NCBI GenBank assembly: GCA_027946555.1
Contig: JAPEVC010000164.1
Coordinates: 1 to 64,000 of the forward strand
Length of the DNA stretch: 64,000 nucleotides
Direction of reading: 5' to 3'
Origin: Gnomoniopsis sp. IMI 355080
Taxonomy: Eukaryota; Ascomycota; Sordariomycetes; Diaporthales; Gnomoniaceae
A program made the position numbers and the translations under genes. Shown here in pieces: positions 12,548-22,601 of this stretch (position 1 is the stretch's first letter; every line of letters begins with the position of its first letter). The notes below the pieces were generated by a model, which was not told where the DNA came from, ran no database searches, and worked only from the letters and a program-made list of their open reading frames with translations.

Positions 12548-13054
12548 ATGCCCGCCAAGCCAGAAGTAGTCCTCAGCGCCGCGGCGCCCAAGCCGCTCCC
12601 ACAATTCTCTCAAGCCCTCAAATACAACGGCATGGTGTACTGCTCCGGCAACATTGGGATGGACCCCAAGACCTCCAAGATCGTCGAGGGGACCGTCAAG
12701 GACCGTACCGTAAGAACTCTAGCATTTGAAAAGAGCAACGAATATGTAAGCTGATGAGTTTACGTCCCAGCGACAAGCACTCAGGAACATACAAGCCGTC
12801 CTCGAAGAGGCTGGCAGCAGCTTGCAGAACGTCGTAAAGGTCAACGTGTTCATCACGACCATGGACAACTTCGTTGCGATGAACGAGGTGTATGATGAGT
12901 TCATCACGGGGGATACGAAGCCGGTGAGATTGCTCTGAGTCTCGAGTAGACCATGTCCAGTTCTAACGTGTACCAGTGCCGGACTTGCGTGGCGGTCAAG
13001 CAGCTGCCCTTTGACACAGATGTTGAGATTGAGTGCACAGCGTATGTGGAGTAG
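12548..13054 (+). CDS. RidA/YjgF/Hmf1-family enamine deaminase
   Basis: Small trimeric protein that hydrolyses reactive enamine/imine intermediates from threonine and serine dehydration; in yeast the family has a cytosolic (Hmf1) and a mitochondrial (Mmf1) member. Exons 12548-12709, 12771-12923 and 12977-13054, each intron in phase 0 with GT-AG ends and CTRA-type branch sites. The product is 130 residues, the usual family length. Typical blocks are APKPLPQFSQALKYNG, YCSGNIGMDP, RQALRNIQAVLEEAGSSL, VVKVNVFITTMDNF and the catalytic-arginine loop CRTCVAVKQLP (Arg107). No mitochondrial presequence is evident on this start, which favours the cytosolic form. Confidence 0.95.
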
Positions 13055-13381
13055 ACTTGTATCTGGGTCAAGGGGAATATGCTAAGTGTGGCCTAGGTAT
13101 CTACCCAACACGGGATCAAAGCTATGATTGATACCTAGAATATAAGTTGAATCGCAGCTCTTTGAAAAAGTAGGAGAAAAATCTTTTTACATCTTTTGTA
13201 TTCCAAACGCAATGGATGTTACCTACCTAAGTACCCTGGGCCCATTCCGATAGGACATCGCAACCCCTTGCTTGCTAGCACTGATTGACGTAATGCAAGT
13301 ACTACCCGTAGAATTCACACATAACTATTTCCAGCCCGACTCTCCCTCTCACCTTAAACATCAACCAGATCCAACAATGCG
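13055..13381. promoter_or_regulatory. Short interval holding the promoter of the LETM1-like gene
   Basis: Only 327 bases separate the RidA stop from the next start codon, so the 3' UTR and promoter are compact. TACCTACC-type motifs lie near 13220. The leader ends with a tiny upstream ORF, listed separately. Confidence 0.5.
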
Positions 13382-13385
13382 ATGA
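13377..13385 (+). promoter_or_regulatory. Two-codon upstream ORF whose stop overlaps the main start
   Basis: The sequence ATGCGATGA reads ATG-CGA-TGA; its stop (13383-13385) overlaps the start of the LETM1-like ORF (ATG 13382-13384). A scanning ribosome that uses the first ATG would terminate exactly on the main start. This could set a low or regulated translation rate; that effect is inferred. Confidence 0.6.
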
Positions 13386-14578
13386 TAACTACCACCCGAG
13401 TGCGCGTACTGCGCACCTCCATATGCACACACCCACCTACTCTTTCCATCCGTACAATCCCAGCCCTGTCATCCATCTCTCGACGCGCCCCATCATGTCT
13501 CCCACCAAGCGCGCCGCGGTCCTTCTCGACAACCTCCCTCCTGTCATCCATACAAGCTTCCTCCTCAAAGACCTCGAAGGACACCACACACGACAACTTT
13601 GAACCAGCACGACCACCGCCAAGCTTCGCCCTCTCCCCGACTGCCGCCAACCCACCCGCCACCACACGCCCGGCCCCCCTCGACCTCCCCGCTCGCGATC
13701 CCAACACAAGCACCTTGTCCTTCTACTTCGCAACAGGCAAAGCCTACCTCACCTTCTACAAAACCGGTCTCAAGAACATCTACCTCAACACCCGCCTCGT
13801 CTGGTCCCTCAACGCCGCCTCCGGCATCCCCCGCGGCGCCGACGATGCCGCGGTCCCTGCCATCACCACGCCCACAACCACCCGCGCCGTCGGCTCCACC
13901 ACACGATCGACCTTTATCCTCCGCCGACGTTGGCGCTACGATGTTCGACGGCTGCCCCCGTTTGCGCTGCTGCTGCTCGTGTGCGGCGAGTTCACCCCGT
14001 TGGTCGTCATCGCCATGCCAGGACTCGTACCGTATACTTGCCGCATCCCGCGACAGATTGAGTCGCTGCAACGAAAGGCCGAGGACCGCCGGGCTGCGTC
14101 ATTCAGGCGGTTGGAGGACATGATGCGCGAGAAGAAGAGACTGGCGCACGATGATGATGGAGAAACAAAGCCCGCCGACGAACAGTCAAAAGCTATGGGC
14201 CCACGCAAAGCTTCGTTAACGGACGCCAAAGCAGCCGCGCATATCGCACGGTCGCTGAACCTCATCTCGCCCCTGTGGGATCGGATAGGCCTTCCCGACG
14301 CGGCTTTGGTGCTGCTTTCTACCCAGCGCAAGGCGCAGCGACACGTGGACTTCCTTCGAGAAGACGATGCCCTCCTGGTACAAGCGGGAGGGGTCGACGC
14401 CCTGGTGGATGAAGAGGTGGTGTTGGCATGTGTGGATAGGGCCATTGGGACGCTGGGTCGAAGCACTGACGACCTGCGGGCACAGTTGCGGCTGTGGCTG
14501 CAGTATGTCCCCGAGCAGATGGATGAGACAGCCCAAATCCAATGCTTGACGGACCGCCTGCTCAACAAGCATGAGTGA
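13382..14578 (+). CDS. LETM1-like mitochondrial inner-membrane protein
   Basis: Single exon, 398 residues. The first 60 residues are rich in Arg, Ser, Thr and Pro and poor in acids, as in a mitochondrial presequence. A conserved segment around 110-145 (YFATGKAYLTFYKTGLKNI) resembles the region before the membrane span of LETM1 proteins. A hydrophobic segment at about 191-215, LPPFALLLLVCGEFTPLVVI, followed by a Pro/Tyr loop and a basic helix, matches the LETM1 core, which has a similar FxLLVFxExLPLxx pattern. The C-terminal part (about 275-398) is helical and resembles the ribosome-binding-like domain. LETM1 relatives act in mitochondrial K+/H+ exchange and ribosome anchoring. It is shorter than true LETM1 (Mdm38/Ylh47), so it may be a divergent paralogue. 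Confidence 0.75.
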   Translation: MITTTRVRVLRTSICTHPPTLSIRTIPALSSISRRAPSCLPPSAPRSFSTTSLLSSIQASSSKTSKDTTHDNFEPARPPPSFALSPTAANPPATTRPAPLDLPARDPNTSTLSFYFATGKAYLTFYKTGLKNIYLNTRLVWSLNAASGIPRGADDAAVPAITTPTTTRAVGSTTRSTFILRRRWRYDVRRLPPFALLLLVCGEFTPLVVIAMPGLVPYTCRIPRQIESLQRKAEDRRAASFRRLEDMMREKKRLAHDDDGETKPADEQSKAMGPRKASLTDAKAAAHIARSLNLISPLWDRIGLPDAALVLLSTQRKAQRHVDFLREDDALLVQAGGVDALVDEEVVLACVDRAIGTLGRSTDDLRAQLRLWLQYVPEQMDETAQIQCLTDRLLNKHE

Positions 14579-15194
14579 GGCAGCCGGTAGCATATGCCGC
14601 GGGTGTGGTGAGCATCTGGTGTTGTAAAATAATCACATGGCTATGTTGGTAATTAAAAAAGGTGCGTGTATCATCTCGCCGTTGGGATTATGTTGGTCTA
14701 CATGTATACGAATCAACCGATAGATCTGTAAATAAAACATCTCTCATCAACCAAGAGCCGCAACAGTATGTGGTCGTCAAAGCACATCGTCTTCCCAAAA
14801 CGTTCAAGTGCTCCATTGCGGTGCACGTCTTACTCACTTTTGGGTCAACTGACTTCACATTCAGCTAGGATAGCTTAAATTCATCTCCATTAAAACATCG
14901 GATCCCCTTCTTCCGTCTAAATCTGTAATCTCTTAAGCATGGAAATTTGGCCCCCAGCGCCCTGCACGAAAACAAACATTGATGCCTTGCAGTGGCCAGA
15001 AAATGCATCCTTCCTTGGAATTGAGACTGAGAATAAATGACAAACCCTCCCTGATACCTCCGCTAATACGCTAATACGGTTGGCTGCTGAGAGGTGTCCA
15101 ACAAATCCCATATCCACACCCTTTCCTCCCCAACGCAAAAGAATAGAATATCCGTGTAATTCGTTGATCGCCTTGCCGCGGCTTACCACAGCTC
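14579..15194. other. Convergent intergenic interval (LETM1-like / Nab3 3' ends)
   Basis: Some 616 bases between two convergent stops. AATAAAA-type strings near 14730 are plausible polyadenylation signals. No gene is seen. Confidence 0.5.
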
Positions 15195-17943
15195 TTACCT
15201 GTACCTAGCAAGTGTAGCCATGATATTCTCGACATCTCGAGCTGGATCAGTCGAGCCGGCAACAGGCTGTGGAGGTCCCCTGTTGCCTTGCGAATAGCCA
15301 GGTTGAGGATATCCTCCTACACCAGCGCCCATAGGAGGCTGTCCATTCTGGGCAGAGGCAGCCGAGATATTGTTTATGAGAGCGCTGTAGTCGACTGGCG
15401 GAGGCGGCCCACCTTGAGGCTGGCTTTGGTAGGCAGCATAGTTAGCAGGTGGTTGGGTTGGTGGTGGCGGCGGCTGCTGCTGTTGCTGAAGGGACGCGAG
15501 GATGGTTTGCAGCGTGTTGTTATCGACGTTGGGCATTTGAGATAGCTGACCCACAAGATTGGTGAGATCTGGCGTGGCTGCAGGCGGCTGCTGGACCGGG
15601 GGCTGAGGATAACCGTTATACGGGGCTGGAGCTCCATATGGCTGAGGCGGATAGCTTGGCTGTGGTGGGTAGGCAGGTGGTTGTGCAACGGATCCCTTTG
15701 TGCGAAGGACCAGCTGAGCGGCCACAGGTGGATCCAATTCCTGGTACTGATCGAATCGAACATTGTTACCAGCAGATCGATCAAACACTTGGAGCGAAAT
15801 CTTTGCGGTATGCTGGGCACGCATATCGAGCTCCACCACACCATGCACACCTTCCAGAACCTGCCGCTGAATGACAGCCTCCCGCGGGAAGCGCGGATTG
15901 AGGAACATCGCATTGGGCCGGAGTCCTTGCTCGTAAAACGCACGCTGCACCCAGTCGACAAAATCCCTGTGGACATCTTGCATCATAAGAATCTGAACAT
16001 CAGGGACGTCGCTGCCGTAGCGCCGAGGAATGTCAAGCTGATCACTTGCAGACTCTTGACGACCACGTCCGTACGGGCTCGGACTTCTGTGTCGATATGC
16101 ATCCTGCCGTCGGTAGCCATCAGGTGACCGTGATCGCTTCCGGCTGTCGTGATGACCTCGGTCCCGACCGTAAGGATCTTGTCGTCCACGGTGGTCGTCG
16201 CGCCTTGGAGATGGTGAACGTCCTCCACGAAAGTCGTCTCTGCGCCGCCCACCATCATATCGATCTCCGTTCCTTCCACTTCGCTCGCTACGATTCCTCC
16301 GTTCGGGAGAATGATCGCGGTCCTTCTTGGTCTTTTGCGTTCTCGATATTTCAAGATCTGAGGTTTTGGTCAGTTTGACAATTCATCAAAACACACAATG
16401 AGGACTGAGGACGTACTAATCTTGCGGCCCTTCACTTCAGCCCCCTGTAGGCCATTCATGGCAGATTGGGCTTCTGCAGTTGTGTAGTACTGCACAAAAC
16501 CATAAGCTGACTTGAGCGATATCTGTGCCAGTCGACCATGTTGATGGAACAATTCAAAAACATCCCGCTTCGAAACTCTCTCCTGAGACAGATTACCTGC
16601 GCGACTGTTAGTTCAATTATTTCCTCTGCACTGCATAGACATACCAACTTACCAATGAATATGCGCGATCCCTCCGGGAAGCGTTCCCACTTGGCCTCGG
16701 CCATGGCCTTGCGCTCATCAGCCAAGAACTCATCATACGTCTGCTGCAGACCATTGCCATTATATCCAGGAGCTTGTTGTGCAGGATTTGCAGGTGGGTA
16801 AGTAGTGGGATACGATGAGAAAGCAGCAGGGGCAGCATTATAGGGCGGCTGCTGTGGAATGCCTGGGGTACCGGTGCCGTTGCTAGCATAGGCAGGCTGG
16901 GGAGGCTGAGAGGACTGGAGTGGCTGAGCCGGCAGGCTAGTAGAGCCAGTGGGAAAGCTTGGGGCGTTGGGCAGAGAGGCATGGTGATACGTTGCCGGAG
17001 TGTACGTCTGCTTGGACTGTTCGTGGGTCAAGGCGGGCTTGGGAGGGAGAGAAGACACGTCTACGTCCGTAGAAGATGGAGAGGGTTGGACGGAGATGTC
17101 GGGCTTGTTGGGTGGCTCGGTAGTTTCGCTCTTGGCAGTGATCTCATCGACGAGCTTCTGAATGTCAAGGGGGGTGGCATCGGGAGCAGATCCGGTGGTC
17201 ATCTCGACGTCCTCTGACTTGGGCTGGACGTCGGTGGCTTCCTCTGGCGTAGCCTCTTCAGGCTTGACGGTGGAAGGGACGGCGGAGGTAGCATCTGGCA
17301 CATGCTCCTCTTGGGCTGGAGCTGCACCACTCCCATTCTCTGGACCAACATCCTGGGCAGTTGTGGCTTGATCGGCAATGCTGGGAGCTGGGGGATCAAC
17401 GGGAGCAGGCTGGGTGGTCTGCGTCGGCACAGCATCAGGCTGGACAGTTGGCTCGATAATGTTCATGGATTCTGGCGCATCTGATACAACTTCTTGAGGT
17501 TGCTGCTGGTCCTCCTCCCCTTGTCCATCCAATTGCTCCTTCTCTGCTGGAGAGTCAAAAGTCATCGCGTAGTCGTCGTTCTCTTGAGGCGCCTCTTGCG
17601 CCACCTCTTGTTCCTGACCATTTTCTGCATCGCCCTCGCCATCATACTGAAAGCTGTCGTCGTCGGCAATGCTTCCGCCCTCGGACAGGTCGGCAATTTC
17701 AGAGGCAGATCTGGAGCCTTGGGTGGGTTCCTGGATAGTCACCGGCTGGTCAGGGTCGGGCGCCATGGCTGCTTCAGCTGTGCGAAAAGTGGTTGGTTCA
17801 AGAGGAACTACGTCTGGGTTTTCGGCCAGGTGTTGGAGATCAGGAAGAACCTGGGGGAGAGTGTATGTATTGTGGAGGGGACGTGGCGAGACGGGGCTGA
17901 CGCTGGCGGCTGCCACGACTTTGAAACTCTCGTCGGTGGTCAT
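15195..17943 (-). CDS. nab3: Nab3-type RNA-binding protein (transcription termination)
   Basis: Resembles Nab3, which with Nrd1 and Sen1 terminates short non-coding RNA polymerase II transcripts in yeast. Exons 17943-16653, 16596-16417 and 16357-15195 on the minus strand; 877 residues. The N-terminal 420 residues are acidic and Pro/Gln/Thr-rich. The single RRM lies at about 427-497. Its RNP2 (RIFIGNLS) is split by intron 1 after the first base of the glycine codon, and its RNP1-like strand is SAYGFVQY. A basic Arg/Asp/Ser-rich linker follows, then a conserved domain (VPDVQILMMQDVHRDFVDWV) and a Gln/Pro-rich tail ending NIMATLARYR, typical of Nab3 C-termini that self-associate. The start is the first ATG in a slightly longer open frame. 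The stop codon overlaps a donor-like GTAAGAG, so a further tiny exon is possible. Confidence 0.88.
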
Positions 17944-18620
17944 CAAGTGGAACGGAGCGGTAGCTAGAGAGAAAGTCAAGTGAAATGCTGACTACTGCTG
18001 AGTGTGCAAACACATGTTTGCCCCAGCAGAAGGTATGTTGTGTGTTTTTTTCAGGTTTGGCTTTTGGGGTATGAAACCTAAGAGACAGAGACGACGCCTC
18101 GTCCTATCGCAAGAGACGAGAATGAGAGAACGTTGCAATAGAGTTTTTGCGAGAAAGTGGGGGAGGGGGGGAAGCTTTCCGATTTCTTCGGAAAGACAAC
18201 AGCTTTGTTCGCAAGCTACAGGATTGACGGTACTCGAAAACTAGAGGGTATAAACAAGACAAAGTGGTAAAGGGTCCAGCTGCGACGTGTCGGGTCTCGA
18301 GTGAGTAGTGATGGTGGTGGTGAGTGAGAGCAACAAAGGCAAACAAAGATAGTTGATGGATCCGCAGTATGACGACGGAAGGTCTGACGGACATGTCGAA
18401 GGGAAAACTTTCCCAGGACCCCCCCAAAGAGGCGGACAAGGCGACCACGCTAGTATGAATTGGGTACTAGCGGTACCTACGTACGATCAGCCTCATTTCT
18501 GATGACTAATATGTTTTTTTCTACTTTGTATTGGTACCGTACCTGGGTTGCACTTCTCGACACTCTGTAATTGGTAAAGGGCAACCACTACCAATCAGTA
18601 GACTCGAAAATGATTCTACG
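17944..18620. promoter_or_regulatory. Divergent promoter region between nab3 and the ICT1-like gene
   Basis: The 677 bases between head-to-head starts. TACC/GGTA-rich palindromic motifs (for example GGTACCTACGTAC near 18470-18483) and a T-run near 18512 mark the side next to the plus-strand gene. GA/CT-rich tracts lie on the nab3 side. No firm TATA box. Confidence 0.5.
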
Positions 18621-18624
18621 ATGA
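18610..18624 (+). promoter_or_regulatory. Four-codon upstream ORF overlapping the main start (ATGA)
   Basis: ATG-ATT-CTA-CGA-TGA ends at 18624; its stop overlaps the start codon of the ICT1-like protein (ATG 18621-18623). This is the same CGATGA arrangement as in front of the LETM1-like gene. A role in restraining translation is inferred. Confidence 0.55.
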
Positions 18625-19329
18625 AGATATCTCTCACGATAATCCGGCCTGGGCTCATCCACCGGTACTGGCCATGCACTCCTACGTCCTCTGCTGTTCA
18701 ACTGGCACCATGGAAGAGATTCGCCAGAACAGAGGCGTTCGAGTCATCTCTGGACCCGGCAGATTTATCTGAGGCCAGGAAATGGCGACAGAGTGTAAGC
18801 GAGGATTCACTCCCAAGAGGAACCACCACGTTTGCTCGGTCCAGTGGTCCAGGAGGGCAGCACGTGAACAAGTTTGTCTATCCTCCCACTCGAGCCCTTT
18901 TCGCCGTGGACACATAATTGACTGGGACACAGAACGGAAACCAAGGCCATAACTACTTGGTCCGTTTCCGAGCTCATCCGGGTCACACCCAAGCTGGTTC
19001 ATTCTCTTCTCCGTACCTCCAACCACTACGTGAAGAACAAGGACAGCCTGTCGTTCCAGGCACAGGACAGCCGTGATAGAAATGCCAACGCCGATGACAA
19101 CCGGTCCAAGCTTCTGAAAGAACTACAGAGGATGTACAGTCATGCCGTACCCAGTGACACGAGCGTCGAGAAGAAGCAGAAGCACGCTGGTTTGTGAGTT
19201 GTGTTTCCCTCATGTACCGAATAATGTGCAAGCTAAGACAGCAGTAGGGAGAAATCGTTTAGAGAGTCAAGGCTGAAATCGAAAAAGTTTCAAAGTTCAA
19301 AGAAGTCGGCGCGGAAAGGTGACTTTTGA
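18621..19329 (+). CDS. Mitochondrial ICT1/Pth4-type peptidyl-tRNA hydrolase
   Basis: Class I release-factor-like protein that frees peptides from stalled mitochondrial ribosomes. Exons 18621-18871, 18933-19193 and 19245-19329; 198 residues. The N-terminus is basic and hydroxylated, fitting a mitochondrial presequence. The catalytic GGQ is at residues 78-80 in SSGPGGQHVNKTETKA, with the first intron falling inside the Lys codon of HVNK. The RF-1 domain continues with RVTPKLVHSLLRTSNHYV. The short third exon (donor GTGAGT, acceptor GCAG) adds a basic tail with KSKKFQSSKKSARKG, the ribosome-binding extension typical of this family. Reading through that donor would stop two codons later and lose the tail. 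The lack of a codon-recognition domain separates it from true release factors. Confidence 0.9.
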
Positions 19330-20343
19330 GCAGGGCTAGTATGTGTGTGTATGTCTCAAGGACCAGATTCAGGGTTTTCATCTGCCGCTCTGCTCAGACC
19401 TAACCTAAGCTAGGATGATAGCTCCGGCTAATCAGGGGTCGAGAGAAGCTTGTATTTTGTCTACTGGCTGCATTAGGCTGTAGTAGAGCCTACGGTGCGA
19501 CAGGTTTACATTGGGCCATGGTGACGAACACCGTACGTGAAAAACCAGACCACGGTCTTAGCATCAATAGCAAATCAACCTGATCATCTGATGAGGCCTC
19601 CATGATACACATTTAGGTAGCACAAATGTTCGAAGGCAATTGGGAGGAAGGGTTTAATTGGTTCGCGATGGTGAGGGGCAGCCTATTTGTTTTTGCGGCT
19701 GACGGGCGATCACACCTACAATCGACATATCCTCGCAATCGCAAGGACATTGTAGGAGGTGCCGTACTTGGGTACTATACCATGGGTTAGTAGCGCTTTT
19801 ACCCCACGAGCAGAATCAATGGTACTCTGTTTCAACCACCCATCGGCCTAACTTTTTGCTACTATGGTAGTCTCCACCACGCCGCCACTCTACAGATTGC
19901 TTGCTTCTCGGCTCGCCCAAAAGCCTGGGGTAAATAATACGGAGACAGGCTGACCCACCCTCTCCTGGACTGGCCGCCTGGCAAGCCCTGGCCACTTGTT
20001 TCTGCAGTAAGCCCAGAACCACTTGGCAGCAACAGGCTGGACCCTGGAATCCTCTCCCTCTCCTTTTCTTTCAACAATCAAAACCACCGGCGAACGACAC
20101 GAATCCTCGAAAGAGGCAGTCAGAACAAAAACCAAAAAAGGGTTAACCATCCTCGAGTATTATCTCGGAAAATCCGGCCCGTCGCCTTAGCCTACCGCAA
20201 TCAGCCCAAAACAAAAAGGTCGGACGACAAAGCTTACATCAAAAACCCGGCTATCGATCAACTTTCAATTGCCATTGCGGGGCATCAGCCACGACGCTCT
20301 CCTACACGACAAACCCCCATCGCTGGGGACGACAACAGCAACA
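19330..20343. promoter_or_regulatory. Intergenic interval upstream of the CaM kinase gene
   Basis: About 1 kb. The last 300 bases are C- and A-rich with few ATG triplets, as expected for a long fungal 5' leader. The rest shows only short open frames. No RNA gene is seen. Confidence 0.5.
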
Positions 20344-21696
20344 ATGGCCACCACCGCCGCCTCCGCCCAACCAGCTGGCGATGGCCGCCAACAACCACAA
20401 GTGCAACCATGCCGATATAAAGTCGGAAAGACGTTAGGCGCAGGCTCATACTCAGTCGTCAAAGAATGCGTACACATCGACACGGGCCGGTACTATGCTG
20501 CCAAGGTCATCAACAAACGGCTCATGTCTGGGAGGGAACATATGGTACAACTTCAATCTTTTCATCCTCTCTGTCTCTCTTTGGTACCACGCAAAGGAAG
20601 ATGCGCTAATTGTCGGCCTACGGGCGCTCGATAGGTCCGCAATGAGATCGCCGTCCTCAAAAAAGTTTCTATGGGTCACCAAAACATCCTCACCCTCGTT
20701 GACTACTTCGAGACCATGAATAACCTCTATCTCGTCACTGATCTTGCCCTCGGCGGTGAGCTGTTTGACCGTATCTGTCGCAAAGGCTCCTACTACGAAG
20801 CCGACGCTGCAGACTTGGTGCGCGCCACGCTGTCCGCAGTGGCCTATCTGCATGACCACGGCATCGTGCACCGCGACCTGAAGCCCGAGAACCTACTTTT
20901 CCGCACCCCCGAAGATAATGCCGACCTGTTGATTGCCGACTTTGGCCTCTCACGCGTGATGGACGAGGAGCAATTCCATGTGCTAACCACTACATGTGGC
21001 ACCCCCGGATATATGGCGCCCGAAATTTTCAAGAAATCGGGCCATGGCAAGCCAGTGGATATCTGGGCATTGGGCGTCATTACGTACTTCTTGCTGTGCG
21101 GTTACACGCCATTCGACAGGGACACCGATTTCGAGGAGATGCAGGCCATTCTGAACGCCGACTATAGCTTTACGCCCGTGGATTACTGGCGCGGGGTATC
21201 TGATGGTGCAAAGGACTTTATCAAACGCTGTTTGACCATTGACCCGGCGCGGAGGATGACAGCGCACGAGGCTCTTCAGCACCCATTCGTAGTAGGCTTC
21301 CGGGGCGCTGACGGCACGGACAAGGGCGCGAACCTGCTGCCGACGGTCAAGAAGAACTTCAACGCAAGGAGGACGCTGCACGCCGCTATCGATACGGTGC
21401 GCGCGATAAATAAGTTACGGGAAGGACAAAACGCGGCTGGGCTGATGGACGGCGCGAAGAGCAAGGAGCCGACCAGGAGTGGGAGGGAGGACGAGGAGAA
21501 GAACACAGCCAGCGCAGGGGCCAGTCGAGACAGCGGATATGCCACGCAAGACGCGCCGAGCCAATCAGAGGATGTGACGATGAGTGAGGCGCCACCATTG
21601 AACGTGGACCAGGTGCCAGTGAGTTTGAGGCCTGGTATGGAGGTGAACAAGGTGGTGGAGACGACCAAGGGGCTGTGGCAGCCGCCTAGGAGATGA
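20344..21696 (+). CDS. Calcium/calmodulin-dependent protein kinase (CaMK I/II type)
   Basis: Ser/Thr kinase that responds to Ca2+/calmodulin. Exons 20344-20544 and 20635-21696; the phase-0 intron ends with GATAG; 420 residues. The Gly-rich loop is LGAGSYSVVK at 31-40 and the ATP-binding Lys54 lies in YAAKVINK. Catalytic HRDLKPEN is at about 147-154, DFG (ADFGLSRVMD) at about 168, CGTPGYMAPEI marks the activation loop and DIWALGVI subdomain IX. After the kinase domain, KKNFNARRTLHAAIDTVRAINKLREG at about 310-335 is a basic amphipathic stretch fitting an autoinhibitory/calmodulin-binding helix. The tail is Ser/Glu-rich and probably disordered. Fungi have several such kinases; this resembles the Cmk1/CmkA group, but the exact orthologue is not certain. 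Confidence 0.93.
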
Positions 21697-22601
21697 GGAG
21701 TGTATATACAGGCGTAATGGGTAAGGATGGATAGTGAGGGTGGATATGGGCATCTCTTTGGTCTTTTGAAGGACATTGTACAACGCGACGTGGTTCATGA
21801 TATCCAAAATGCGTCCAGCCATGCGAAGGCATATGTTCATATTTTTTCTTAGGGGCATAGAGGAAGCGAGGAGTGGCTTCAAGCAAACCGCAATACCATT
21901 CTTACAAAACCACTGGGTCTGCGGGCGGCTTTCCAGCGGGGAGGCAGTTTGGGCATGTATTTGGCGTGAACTACACGCCGCTGTCATCAAGCCTAATCTA
22001 TCTCAGGGTATGCGTGGGCGCAGATTGGAACAGCAGGCCCCCAAAGACCTCGACCCGACGTACGACCATACTTCCCCGGTGGCTTGGAGGTATTCATTGG
22101 AACCGGGCCTAGAAGTCACGGTCATGCTGGGCGGGCCTTGCAATTGCAGGCCCCGGTCCACTCTTGCACAACAAAGTTGACAAAGTCCTCATGTTCGTCC
22201 TCGCTACCTCGCAGCGCCTCCTCTATAGACGGCTTATGAGCTGACCGATCAAGCCCAGACCACTTTCTTTGGGTCTAGCTCTTCTTCCATCTACGATACA
22301 TTCGACATTACCCTACTTCCGACACAATGAGTCTAGCGCTTACCGTCTCTACTGTCGCACAACTAGAGTCCTGCACAATATCCAGGCTGTGTCTGCGTCT
22401 GCAGCTGTCATTTGTTGTTGACGACGCCACGAATGGCCCCTGTTACGGAGGCTCAGCTGAATTCTGCGTGTAGAAAGTCGCCTCCTGAGGCAGGAACTTC
22501 AGATCATACATGAGGCTCTGGCTCTTGCAAATACTAGAATCGTCAGGGTACGCTTCAAAGACTTACCCCCTCATAACTTCTTCAATTGAACCCAACTCGT
22601 T
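21697..22601. other. Intergenic interval, no gene recognised
   Basis: About 900 bases between the kinase stop and the zinc-finger start. It holds the 3' UTR of the kinase and the promoter of the next gene. Open frames are short and not supported by splice sites. Confidence 0.5.

Noticed and set aside
13397..14123. Alternative long frames on both strands over the LETM1-like gene
   Set aside because: They result from the GC-rich, Pro/Thr/Ala-coding sequence; only the called frame gives a presequence, a LETM1-type span and a continuous C-terminus.
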